Part shown: piece after piece, positions 40,007 to 47,982 of the stretch
How positions within the stretch are numbered: position 1 is the first letter of the stretch
Layout: the number at the start of each line of letters is the position of its first letter
Source: Streptomyces tauricus
Lineage (GTDB): Bacteria > Actinomycetota > Actinomycetes > Streptomycetales > Streptomycetaceae
DNA length: 64,000 bases
Direction: 5' to 3'
Assembly: GCF_014650955.1 (NCBI RefSeq)
Contig: NZ_BMVY01000037.1
Span: forward strand, 1-64,000
Notes under the pieces: generated by a model
Database searches by the model: none
Told to the model about the DNA's origin: nothing
What the model saw: only the letters and a program-made list of their open reading frames with translations
Position numbers and translations under genes: made by a program

Positions 40007-41089
40007 TCACCAGTCCCCGTCGCCGACCGGTTTGCCCGGTGCGTCTCCCAGCGGCTTCACCTGACCCGGCGACGGCGGCTGCCACGGTGTGTGGTCGTCG
40101 CCGAGCCAGTCACCGACCGGCTTGACCGCGCCGAGTTCGTCCGTGGGGTCGAGATCCGCGGCGTCCTGGTCGTAGTAGTCGAACCAGGGCAGCCCGGCGC
40201 GCGTGTAGGCCGCGCGGTCGACGGGGGACGGCGGGGGAGCCTCACCCGTGATGCGCCGCCACTCCGGCGGCGTCACGAGATGGACGAAGACCCGTCCGGA
40301 CGCGGTGGCCGACCAGTCCGACAACGGGCGTTCGTCCCGGTAGACCTCCTGGCGCATCGAACCGCCGACGCCCAGACCCATCGCCCCCGAGGCGCGGGGC
40401 GGAGCGGCGGCGGGAGCGGCCGGCATCGCGCCGCCCGGCTGCGGCATGCCACCGGGCACGGCCATGGGCGCTGCCATGGGCGCCGGGGCGCCGTAGCCGC
40501 CCGACGCCATCCATGTCCGGCGGCGTGCCTCCTCCTCCGCCTGCCGGCGCTGCTCCTCACGCCACGCCCGCAGCGCGGTGTCGGTCAGCGGGAACGACTG
40601 GAGCTGTACGCCGCCCCACACCTCCTCGCCGGTCACCTGGCCCTCGACCGTCGCGCCCAGCCCGAGCGGCACCGCCACGAACTGACGGACCGTGCCCTTG
40701 CCGGAGTTGATGCCGTCGAGCCACGGCTGGCGGGGCAGCACCACGTAGTTCTGCGGATTCCGGGCCGGCCGGGGGCTCCACGGCTTGCCGGACACCGCGC
40801 ACACCTTCCCGGCGCCCACCTGGAGGGCCGCCGGTTCCGTCGTACCGCCGAAGCTCAGCCACATCGCCTCGCGCAGATAGACCGGCAGCATCACTCCGCC
40901 GCGGGCCAGCCACTCGGCGGGCACCGTCTCCGGGTGGTCCTCCACGCGCCGCAACGGGAACTCGCCGAGCCCCGGAGGCAGCGCGTGCGTACCCGTCTCG
41001 GGCAGCCGCAGGGTACGGATGAACCGGACCCGCACACCGCCCGCCAGCAGCAGTGAGTTCCCGTCGATCCGCACGCCGCCGTCGGCCAT
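40007..41089 (-). CDS. Conserved protein of unknown function
   Basis: 360 residues. The first 190 contain a distinctive core: LPVYLREAMWLSFGGT, QVGAGKVCAVSGKPW, YVVLPRQPWLDGI, GTVRQFVAVPLG and VEGQVTGEEVWGGVQL. From memory this core also occurs in fungal and other eukaryotic proteins of unknown function; I cannot confirm that here. An acidic helix and a Met/Pro/Ala-rich linker follow. The last 130 residues (VYRDERPLSDWS, DYYDQDAADLDP) are a separate region ending in repeated KPVGD-like units. No signal or membrane helix is seen. ATG at 41089 follows AAGGGAG. It is the last gene of a leftward series. Confidence 0.85.
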   Translation of the reverse strand: MADGGVRIDGNSLLLAGGVRVRFIRTLRLPETGTHALPPGLGEFPLRRVEDHPETVPAEWLARGGVMLPVYLREAMWLSFGGTTEPAALQVGAGKVCAVSGKPWSPRPARNPQNYVVLPRQPWLDGINSGKGTVRQFVAVPLGLGATVEGQVTGEEVWGGVQLQSFPLTDTALRAWREEQRRQAEEEARRRTWMASGGYGAPAPMAAPMAVPGGMPQPGGAMPAAPAAAPPRASGAMGLGVGGSMRQEVYRDERPLSDWSATASGRVFVHLVTPPEWRRITGEAPPPSPVDRAAYTRAGLPWFDYYDQDAADLDPTDELGAVKPVGDWLGDDHTPWQPPSPGQVKPLGDAPGKPVGDGDW

Positions 41090-41178
41090 CCGCACTCCCT
41101 TGTCGCGTCTTTCGTGTCTGTCGCGTCTGTCGCAGGTATCGCCACCCGGGCAGGCCGCCCCGCCGCCGTGAAGGTACG

Positions 41179-42456
41179 TCACGTAGCACGACGTGCGGGG
41201 GCCTTGCGGTTCCGTCGTGCGCGGCGCAGGCGCCTGCCGAGGCGGTCCAGCCGGGGCATGCGCTCGCGCTGTTCGCGCGTACAGCGGTCCAGCTCCTCCA
41301 GCAGGCGGTGGGAGCGGTGCTCCATGTCGAGTTCGTCGAGCATCCGGGTGACCTCGGTGACCACGGCGCCGTACAGCTGCCATTCGTGCGCGTCGCGCTG
41401 CACCTCCTCCAGGAGGAGCTGCGCCAGCTTGTCGCGGGTGGCCGTCGCAGCGGTGAGTTCGTGGGCGAGCCGGGACTCCGCCGACTCGGCGCTGCGGCTG
41501 ACGTCGGTGGTGACCAGCACGGCGAAACTGACGACGGCGTCCCCGACCTCCGACAGGAGCTGCTCGAAGACCTCCCCGATCCGTGACTCGAACAGCGGCT
41601 CGGGGTCGCGTTCCTTGGCGAGGTCGGTGAGGGTGCGGGTGAGCACCCGCAGCACCACCGTGCAGATCTCCAGCGTGTCGAGGCCGGTGCGCAGGACGAC
41701 CCGGTGCAACAGGCCCTCCCGTACGCGCGGGTTGAGCCGCAGGCTGTCCTCGGCCTGTTTGAGGGCCGCGTCCACCTCGACGATGTCGTGGTCGAGCCGT
41801 CGTGCCTCGTGGAGACTCTCCGCCGCGACGGCCACCTCTGTGCGGCCGGCCGCCTCGTCGCCGACGCGCCGCATCAACCGCCGCATCCGGCGTGCCAGAT
41901 CCTCGATGGACTCACCGGCGGCGCCGACCCACACCGGGGGAGCGAACAGCAGATTGCAGCCGAGGCCGACCACGGCGCCGATCACCGTCTCCAGGATCCG
42001 GGCCCACGCCGTGTCGCCGATCCGCGTGACGCCGAGGACCAGCATGGCGCTGATCGCCACCTCAGGCACGAACTCGCTGACCCGCACCAGGTGCCCGACG
42101 GCCAGCGCGGCCAGGATGAGCAGTCCGAGGCTCCACCAGGTCAGCCCCACCAGGGCGCTGAAACCGATGGCGACGAGGACACCGGCCACCACGGCGTTCA
42201 CACGCCGGATGCCGGTGGTGAGGGTCGCGTAGAGCGTGACCTGGACGACGAGGAGCGCGGTCAGGGGAGCGGTGAGCGGCGCCGCCTCGGGGCTGAAGTG
42301 CAGAGCGACCACGTACGCCACCGTCGCGGCCGCCGCCGACCTGACGGACTGGACGATCACGGGTTGTTGCCGCCACTTCGTCACCTGGGCGGTACCGGCG
42401 GCCCACACTTCACGTACATCTCGCATCCTTGGCCACTTCCCGTTCGACGACCGCAT
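41179..42456 (-). CDS. FUSC family inner membrane protein
   Basis: 425 residues. Five or six helices occupy the first 165 (AAAATVAYVVALHF, LTALLVVQVTLYATLTTGIR, LLILAALAVGHLVRVSEFV, VIGAVVGLGCNLLF). A long cytoplasmic coiled-coil-rich half follows (LHEARRLDHDIVEVDAALKQ, LEELDRCTREQRERM). This is the layout of the FUSC/aromatic-acid-exporter (YccC, YqjA) group. An internal ATG at 42426 (MRDVREVWAAGTAQV) with GGGAAG upstream is an equally good start. The substrate is unknown. Confidence 0.9.
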   Translation of the reverse strand: MRSSNGKWPRMRDVREVWAAGTAQVTKWRQQPVIVQSVRSAAAATVAYVVALHFSPEAAPLTAPLTALLVVQVTLYATLTTGIRRVNAVVAGVLVAIGFSALVGLTWWSLGLLILAALAVGHLVRVSEFVPEVAISAMLVLGVTRIGDTAWARILETVIGAVVGLGCNLLFAPPVWVGAAGESIEDLARRMRRLMRRVGDEAAGRTEVAVAAESLHEARRLDHDIVEVDAALKQAEDSLRLNPRVREGLLHRVVLRTGLDTLEICTVVLRVLTRTLTDLAKERDPEPLFESRIGEVFEQLLSEVGDAVVSFAVLVTTDVSRSAESAESRLAHELTAATATRDKLAQLLLEEVQRDAHEWQLYGAVVTEVTRMLDELDMEHRSHRLLEELDRCTREQRERMPRLDRLGRRLRRARRNRKAPARRAT

Positions 42457-42508
42457 CGAACGCGAACGGAGTGATCAGCTCCGCCGAGGGTGCCGACCGT
42501 CCGGTCGG

Positions 42509-43003
42509 TCAGGAGTGCAGCCGGTCCAGGAAGGCCGACAGATGGCCGTTCATACGGGCGATCTGCTCCTCCACGGTGAGGCTCTCCTCGAAGCGCGCTC
42601 CGGGTCCGGGCAGCTTCTTGCCGCGTACGTAGAGGGAACAGGCGAGGTCGGCGCAGATGTAGACGCCGACCGAGTTGCCCTCGCGGCCGGCCGGGCCGAC
42701 CTTGCGGGCGGTCATCAGGTTGACGCCGTTTCCCGGGTGAGTGGTCAGGCACAGCGAACACATGCTGCGGTGCATGAAGCCTCGCTGCTGCGAGGGGAAG
42801 CGCAGGGTCACGCCGACCGGGCCGCCCGACCGCTCGGTCACCAGGTAACTGCGGTCGGGCGCTCCGGGGTCGCGCCAGCCCAGGAAGTCCAGAACGTCCC
42901 ACGGCCGGTCCGCCAGGTCGTGCGGTACGAACAGGCGCTTGGCCTCTCCCTTGGAGCAGTTGACGAACGAACTGCGGATGTCCTGCTCGGTGAGCGGCTT
43001 CAT
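42509..43003 (-). CDS. FBP-type EF-G-binding protein
   Basis: 164 residues. The start (MKPLTEQDIRSSFVNCSKGE) and the treble-clef zinc finger (MCSLCLTTHPGNGV and YICADLACSLYVRG, four Cys) are those of the FBP domain. The same C-terminal zinc finger is found in FusB/FusC, which bind EF-G and relieve fusidic acid inhibition. The gene may influence ribosome release or drug tolerance. The leader contains several TAG-containing palindromes (43048-43084). Confidence 0.9.
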   Translation of the reverse strand: MKPLTEQDIRSSFVNCSKGEAKRLFVPHDLADRPWDVLDFLGWRDPGAPDRSYLVTERSGGPVGVTLRFPSQQRGFMHRSMCSLCLTTHPGNGVNLMTARKVGPAGREGNSVGVYICADLACSLYVRGKKLPGPGARFEESLTVEEQIARMNGHLSAFLDRLHS

Positions 43004-43047
43004 GGCGGGGGTCTCCTGGCGGGTCGTGGGGCGGCGCGAAGGCCGAA

Positions 43048-43084
43048 CCTAGGGTCACTAGGTTATGGCCTAGGCTACGTAGCC
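43048..43084. promoter_or_regulatory. Cluster of CTAGG palindromes upstream of the FBP gene
   Basis: CCTAG-GGTCA-CTAGG (43048-43062), GCCTAGGC (43068-43075) and GGCTACGTAGCC (43073-43084) lie within 37 bp, 45 bp before the ATG at 43003. TAACCT in the leftward direction may be the -10. The cluster looks like an operator; no regulator gene is adjacent. Confidence 0.5.
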
Positions 43085-43131
43085 GATCCGGGGAGAGCCA
43101 ATGTGTTTTTGTGGAGGGCGTTCGGAAGGGG

Positions 43132-43518
43132 TTACGCGTCGCCGCCGAGGTCCGGGTCGGGGCCGGCGGCCGAGTCCGTGTTGGACAGGCGGAGTGCGAG
43201 GGCGCGCAGGAGATCGGTGCTCTTGATCTCGGTGCGTTCCGTGTCATGGATGTCGGCGAGTTCCGAGAACAGGAAGGCGAAGGCGCCGACCAGGGAGATG
43301 GCGGCGGGCATCAGCGCGTCGACGACTGCCTGGCCGGCCTCGGCGGGGGTCGCGTCGCCGGGGACCTCCACCGACGGGAAGACCTCCGTCACGAGGCGGC
43401 CCAGTTGGGCCTCGCCGGCGTCTATGTCGACCTCGGTGTCCGCGTTGAGCCTGCGCACCATTTCCTGGGTCTCGGTCAGGACGCCGATCGCTCGGAGGAT
43501 GATCTCGCTCTGTTCCAT
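43132..43518 (-). CDS. Small conserved protein of unknown function
   Basis: 128 residues. It starts MEQSEIILRAIGVLTETQEM, is mostly helical and acidic, and has one hydrophobic stretch (ALMPAAISLVGAFAFLFSEL, residues 70-89). The C-terminus is Asp/Gly-rich. I do not recognise the family. It is in the same direction as the FBP gene, 128 bp upstream. The composition and codon use are those of a real gene. Confidence 0.7.
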   Translation of the reverse strand: MEQSEIILRAIGVLTETQEMVRRLNADTEVDIDAGEAQLGRLVTEVFPSVEVPGDATPAEAGQAVVDALMPAAISLVGAFAFLFSELADIHDTERTEIKSTDLLRALALRLSNTDSAAGPDPDLGGDA

Positions 43519-43580
43519 GCGGGGAGCTTATGCGGTGCGCATCTTCGGGCGTGGGGGTGTGCGGGTTCGTTGTTGCTGGT

Positions 43581-43663
43581 TGCGCCGTTCCCCGCGCCCC
43601 TCAAAGACTGCGCCGTTCCCCGCGCCCCTGACAGACCAAATATTGCGCCGTTCCCCGCGCCCC
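43581..43663. repeat. Three copies of the dispersed TTCCCCGCGCCCC element
   Basis: TGCGCCGTTCCCCGCGCCCC occurs exactly at 43581-43600, 43609-43628 and 43644-43663, with spacers of 8 and 15 nt. A variant with GCGCAG in place of GCGCCG lies at 20601-20620. It is a widespread Streptomyces intergenic element. Triple copies side by side suggest local amplification between the divergent neighbours. Confidence 0.75.
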
Positions 43664-43695
43664 CGGGGAGCGGCCCTCGTGGGGCGTGGTGTGCG

Positions 43696-43701
43696 TACGC
43701 T
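43696..43701 (+). promoter_or_regulatory. -10 box of leaderless APH-like gene
   Basis: TACGCT ends 7 nt before the GTG at 43709. No convincing -35 or ribosome binding site is visible. Confidence 0.45.
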
Positions 43702-43708
43702 GGGTGGT

Positions 43709-44668
43709 GTGGTGGAGGAGCGGGTGGGGCGGGTTTTGGGGGCGGCCGGGATTTCCTCGGGGCGCCTCGATCGGTGTCGGGTGCTCAGTGGTGGGACGTA
43801 CAACACCGTTGAGGAGGTGCTGCTCACCGACGGCAGCCGGTACGTGTTGAAGACCCCACCGCCGCCAGACGTTCCCGGGTTGAGCCACGAGCGTGAGCTC
43901 CTCGTCTCCGAGGCGGAGTTCTACCGCGCGGCCGCCACCGTCGGTGTGCCCGCACCCCGCGTCGTGGGTACGCCGACCAGCCGCCATCTGCTGATGACGG
44001 CCTGTCCAGGCGACATGTGGGACGACCGTTTCACGGCGGTCGAACAGGCGTCCCTGCGCGCGGAGTCGGGGGTCCTCGTGGCCCGGCTCCACCAGGTGAC
44101 CGGTCCCGGCTTCGGGTATCCGTCCGGTGCCCTCGGCCCCCTCTCCGCCGACTGGCGCACCGCCTTCACCACCATGTACGCGGCCGTCCTGGACGACGCC
44201 CGGCGGTACGGAGCCTGGCTGCCCCGCCCGCCGGACGACATCGCCCGTACGGCCGCGTCCGCGTACGGGGCCCTCGACGAGGTGACCGTCCCGCGGCTGG
44301 TCCACTTCGACCTCTGGCGCGGGAACATCCTCGTCGAACGCCCGGCCGGTCGCGGTGAGCCCAGGATCGGCGGGCTGATCGACGGCGAGCGCATGCTCTG
44401 GGGCGACCCCCTGGCGGACTTCGTGTCCCTGGCGCTGCTCGACGACATCGAGAAGGACAGGGACTTCCTGGCGGGGTATCAGGAGGGTGGCGGACGGGCC
44501 GAGTTCACCGACCCGGCCCGCCGCCGTCTCGCCCTCTACCGCAGCTACCTCTACCTGATCATGCTCACCGAGACGGTCCCCCGGGCCATGGGGGCCGAGC
44601 GCGACGCCTGGCTCCGGGACGCGGTGGCCCCGGAACTGGTCGCGGCACTCGACGAGTTGGCCCGGTAG
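43709..44668 (+). CDS. APH/choline-kinase-like phosphotransferase
   Basis: About 319 residues of the aminoglycoside phosphotransferase family. Landmarks are LSGGTYNTVEEVLLTDGSRY with Lys in VLKTPP (ATP site), the Brenner motif VPRLVHFDLWRGNIL (HxDxxxxN) and the metal Asp in IGGLIDGERMLWGDP. Members phosphorylate small hydroxylated compounds. The substrate is unknown and drug resistance should not be assumed. The GTG at 43709 is 7 nt after a TACGCT -10 box; a GTG at 43691 is possible. It is convergent with the GH1 gene, 10 bp apart. Confidence 0.88.
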   Translation: MVEERVGRVLGAAGISSGRLDRCRVLSGGTYNTVEEVLLTDGSRYVLKTPPPPDVPGLSHERELLVSEAEFYRAAATVGVPAPRVVGTPTSRHLLMTACPGDMWDDRFTAVEQASLRAESGVLVARLHQVTGPGFGYPSGALGPLSADWRTAFTTMYAAVLDDARRYGAWLPRPPDDIARTAASAYGALDEVTVPRLVHFDLWRGNILVERPAGRGEPRIGGLIDGERMLWGDPLADFVSLALLDDIEKDRDFLAGYQEGGGRAEFTDPARRRLALYRSYLYLIMLTETVPRAMGAERDAWLRDAVAPELVAALDELAR

Positions 44669-44678
44669 GCGTCAGGCG

Positions 44679-46037
44679 TCAGGCGGCCTTGCGCTGCCCC
44701 CCGCCGTGCTCCCGGACGATCTCGGCGTACCGGCGCCCGCTGCCCTTCACCGTGCGCCGCTGCGTCCGGTAGTCGACGTGGACGAGGCCGAACCGCTTGT
44801 CGTAGCCGTACGCCCACTCGAAGTTGTCCAGCAGCGACCACGCGAAGTAGCCCGCCAGCGGAGCCCCCTTGCGGGCCGCGGAGGCGCAGGCCGCCAGGTG
44901 CTGTTCGAGATACAGGGTGCGCTCGGGATCGTGGACGGTGCCGTCGGGGCGTACGACGTCCGGGTAGGCGGAGCCGTTCTCGGTGACGTACAGCTTCCGG
45001 GCGCCGTACTCGTCCGTGAGGCGCAGCAGCAGGTTCTCGATGCCGGCCGCGTCGATCTCCCAGTCCATGGCCGTGCGCGGCACCCCGTGCCGGCGGACGG
45101 CGTCGGCGTACGGGGCCGGGCCAGTCGGGTCGTCCGCGATGGCCGACGGGAAGTAGTAGTTGAGCCCCAGCCAGTCCAGCGGCTGGGCCATCGTCTCCAA
45201 GTCACCCGCCTGCTCGGGAAGTTCGACTCCGTACACCTCGCGCATGTCCGCCGGGAAGCCGCGGCCGTGGACCGGGTCGAGCCACCAGCGGTTCGTGTGG
45301 CCGTCCATGCGCCGGGCCGCCGCGATGTCCTCGGGGCGCTCGGTGGCGGCCTCGATGTAGGACAGGTTGTTGACGATGCCGACCTGGGCGCCGGGGGCCG
45401 CGGCGCGGATCGCCTGGGTGGCGAGGCCGTGGCCGAGGAGCAGGTGGTAGGAGGCGCGGACCGCCGCCGTGAGGTCGGTCAGGCCCGGTGCCATCCGGCC
45501 CTCCAGGTGGCCGATCCAGGCAGAGCACAGCGGCTCGTTGAGGGTCGTCCAGTGCTGGACGCGGTCGCCGAGGCGCTCGGCCACGACCGTCGCGTACGCC
45601 GCCAGGTGGTGGGCCGTGTCGCGTTCGGTCCAGCCGCCCCGGTCCTGGAGCACCTGCGGAAGGTCCCAGTGGTACAGGGTGACCGACGGGGTGATGCCGG
45701 CCTCCAGCAGACCGTCGATCAACGCGTCGTAGAAGTCCAGCCCCTTGGCGTTCGCGGGGCCGTCGCCGCCCGGCACGACCCGAGGCCAGGCGATCGACAG
45801 CCGGTACGCGTTGGTGCCCAGTTCCTTCATGAGGGCGATGTCCTCGCGCCACCGGTGGTAGTGGTCGCAGGCCACATCCCCGTGGTCGTCGCCGTCCACC
45901 TTCCCCGGTGTGTGCGAGAAGGTGTCCCAGATGGAGGGTGAACGGCCGTCCTCGGCGACGGCACCTTCGATCTGGTATGCCGAGGTGGCCGTGCCCCACA
46001 CGAAGTCCTGGGGGAGTGCGGCGAGATCGATGGTCAC
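44679..46037 (-). CDS. GH1 family beta-glucosidase
   Basis: 452 residues. The N-terminal signature FVWGTATSAYQIEGAVAEDG is that of GH1. The acid/base Glu lies in TLNEPLCSAWIGHL, the nucleophile Glu in YVTENGSAYPD (near 350), and the substrate site ends in WSLLDNFEWAYGYDKRFGLV. With no signal peptide it acts in the cytoplasm on imported beta-linked oligosaccharides. GTG at 46037 follows GAGAGGA. It is the last gene of the leftward importer operon at 49299-46094, so cello- or laminari-oligosaccharides are the likely substrates. Confidence 0.95.
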   Translation of the reverse strand: MTIDLAALPQDFVWGTATSAYQIEGAVAEDGRSPSIWDTFSHTPGKVDGDDHGDVACDHYHRWREDIALMKELGTNAYRLSIAWPRVVPGGDGPANAKGLDFYDALIDGLLEAGITPSVTLYHWDLPQVLQDRGGWTERDTAHHLAAYATVVAERLGDRVQHWTTLNEPLCSAWIGHLEGRMAPGLTDLTAAVRASYHLLLGHGLATQAIRAAAPGAQVGIVNNLSYIEAATERPEDIAAARRMDGHTNRWWLDPVHGRGFPADMREVYGVELPEQAGDLETMAQPLDWLGLNYYFPSAIADDPTGPAPYADAVRRHGVPRTAMDWEIDAAGIENLLLRLTDEYGARKLYVTENGSAYPDVVRPDGTVHDPERTLYLEQHLAACASAARKGAPLAGYFAWSLLDNFEWAYGYDKRFGLVHVDYRTQRRTVKGSGRRYAEIVREHGGGQRKAA

Positions 46038-46093
46038 AGAAGTCCTCTCGGGACGGTCGGAACGGGGGGAGTCGACTGGCGGCTGGGCGATGG

Positions 46094-46993
46094 TCACTTG
46101 ACGGCCCCGGCGGTGAGTCCGGCGACCAGATAGCGCTGGAGCAGCAGGAACCCGGCGACCACCGGCACGCTCACCACGAGGGAGGCGGCCATGACCTGGT
46201 TCCAGTACACGTCGTTCTGGGTGGCGTAGCCCTGGAGGCCGACGGCGAGTGTGCGGGTGGTGTCGTTGGTCATCACCGACGCGAACAGCACCTCGCCCCA
46301 CGCCGTCATGAACGCGTACACCGCGACGGCGACGATCCCGGGCACGGCCGCGGGCACGACGACCCGGAAGAGCGCGCCGAGCGGCCCGTTGCCGTCCACC
46401 ATCGCCGCCTCGTCGAGGTCACGCGGCACGGACTCGAAGTACCCGATGAGCATCCAGATCGAGAACGGCAGCGAGAACGTCAGGTAGGTGAGGATGAGAC
46501 CGATCCGCGAACCGAAGAGCGCGATGCCGGTGGCGTTGCCGATGTTCACGTAGATCAGGAACAGCGGGAGCAGGAACAGGATCCCGGGGAACATCTGGGT
46601 GGACAGCACGGTCACGGTGAACAGGCGTTTTCCGCGGAAGCGGTAACGGCTCACCCCGTACGCGGCGAAGATCGCGATCACCACCGACAGGACCGTCGCC
46701 GCGCCCGCCACGATCAGCGAGTTGACGAAGTACTTCGCCAGCGGAACGGTCGACCAGATGTCGATGTAGGGGCGGATCGTCAGCCCGCTGGGCACCCAGC
46801 GGAACTCGCCCGACACATCCTCCAGCGGCTTCAGCGAGCTGGACAGCATCACGTACACCGGCAGCAGCACGAAGCCGGTGAGCAGGGTGAGGAAGATCCG
46901 GCGCGACCAGACGAACGAACGGGGCGCGGCCATCGGCGAGCGCCGCGCCCTCACCGGCTTGGCGGTCAGCTCCGCCGTGGTGGTCCTAGGCAT
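46094..46993 (-). CDS. Sugar ABC importer permease (MalG type)
   Basis: 299 residues, six helices. It has the CUT1 permease loop (SVPRDLDEAAMVDGNGPLGA, then LFRVVVPAAVPGIVAVAVYA) and YFVNSLIVAGAATVLSVVIA. It partners the MalF-like protein just upstream, overlapping it by 8 nt from ATG 46993. As usual for CUT1 operons in Streptomyces, no ATPase gene is present; the shared MsiK ATPase probably serves it from elsewhere. Confidence 0.93.
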   Translation of the reverse strand: MPRTTTAELTAKPVRARRSPMAAPRSFVWSRRIFLTLLTGFVLLPVYVMLSSSLKPLEDVSGEFRWVPSGLTIRPYIDIWSTVPLAKYFVNSLIVAGAATVLSVVIAIFAAYGVSRYRFRGKRLFTVTVLSTQMFPGILFLLPLFLIYVNIGNATGIALFGSRIGLILTYLTFSLPFSIWMLIGYFESVPRDLDEAAMVDGNGPLGALFRVVVPAAVPGIVAVAVYAFMTAWGEVLFASVMTNDTTRTLAVGLQGYATQNDVYWNQVMAASLVVSVPVVAGFLLLQRYLVAGLTAGAVK

Positions 46994-47975
46994 CGGCCGC
47001 CCTCCGTCCACGCGAGGTCAGGACGAGATAGACACCCGTCACGACCAGCAGGAACAGCAGAAGCAGCACGGACATCGCGGATCCCGTCCCGAAGTTCCAC
47101 GTCACGAACGACGACTGGTAGATATGGATCGAGATCAGGTCGGCCGCCTCCGGCGCCGCCTTGCCGAACAGCACGTACGGCGTGTTGAAGTCGTTGAACG
47201 TCCACAGGAAGAGCACGAGGACCAGCACCTGGTTGACCGGGCGCAGCGACGGCAGCGTGATGCGGCGCAGTTGCTGGATCATCCCGGCCCCGTCGATCGA
47301 GGCCGCCTCGTACAGCTCCTTGGGGATGTTCTGCAGGCCCGCCATCACGATGAGGAAGGCGAACGGCCAGCCCTTCCACACCGACACGACGAGCAGCGCG
47401 ACGAAGCTGTTGTCGCCGATCAGCCAGAAGGACGGGCTGTCGGTGAGGCCCAGCTGGTCGTGCAGCACATGGTTCACCAGGCCGTTGTCCCGCTGGAACA
47501 TGAACGCCCAGGTGATGACGGCCGCGTACACGGGAAGCGCGTACGGGACGAGGAACACGGCCCGCAGGAAGCCCCGGCCGCGGAAGTTCTCCTGCATGTA
47601 CACCGCGGCCGTCGTACCGAGCAGCCAGCACAGGCCGACGGACAGCACGGTGAACGCGCAGGTGACGAAGAACGAGTGGAGCAGCGCCTTGCCGATGGGC
47701 GCGTCGAAGTCCACGGACAGGCTGTAGTTGTCGAAGGCCGCCCAGGGCGCGGCGCCCCAGTCGCGGATGTAGAACTGCGTGAGCTCCTTGAAGCTCATGA
47801 CGATGCCGATCACCATCGGCACCAGATGGACGAGGAGTTCGAGCAGCAGGGCGGGCAGCAGGAGCAGATACGGCAGGGCGATCCGGCGTACCCGCCCGGT
47901 GCGGCGGCGCGGGGCAGGCGCCGTCGCACCGGGCGGTGCTTCCTTCCCGACCGCGGGTTCAGCGGTCACGGTCAT
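46986..47975 (-). CDS. Sugar ABC importer permease (MalF type)
   Basis: 329 residues. After a Pro/Arg-rich cytoplasmic start come six helices (YLLLLPALLLELLVHLVPMV first). The CUT1 loop is NIPKELYEAASIDGAGMIQQ with LRRITLPSLRPVNQVLVLV. It is translated between the binding-protein gene (7 bp upstream) and the MalG-type gene (8-nt overlap). Confidence 0.93.
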   Translation of the reverse strand: MTVTAEPAVGKEAPPGATAPAPRRRTGRVRRIALPYLLLLPALLLELLVHLVPMVIGIVMSFKELTQFYIRDWGAAPWAAFDNYSLSVDFDAPIGKALLHSFFVTCAFTVLSVGLCWLLGTTAAVYMQENFRGRGFLRAVFLVPYALPVYAAVITWAFMFQRDNGLVNHVLHDQLGLTDSPSFWLIGDNSFVALLVVSVWKGWPFAFLIVMAGLQNIPKELYEAASIDGAGMIQQLRRITLPSLRPVNQVLVLVLFLWTFNDFNTPYVLFGKAAPEAADLISIHIYQSSFVTWNFGTGSAMSVLLLLFLLVVTGVYLVLTSRGRRAADA

Positions 47976-47982
47976 CGAACGC

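Noticed and set aside
43581..43663. Possible CRISPR from three equal 20-bp repeats
   Set aside because: Spacers are 8 and 15 nt and unequal, no cas genes, and the unit is a known dispersed intergenic type.
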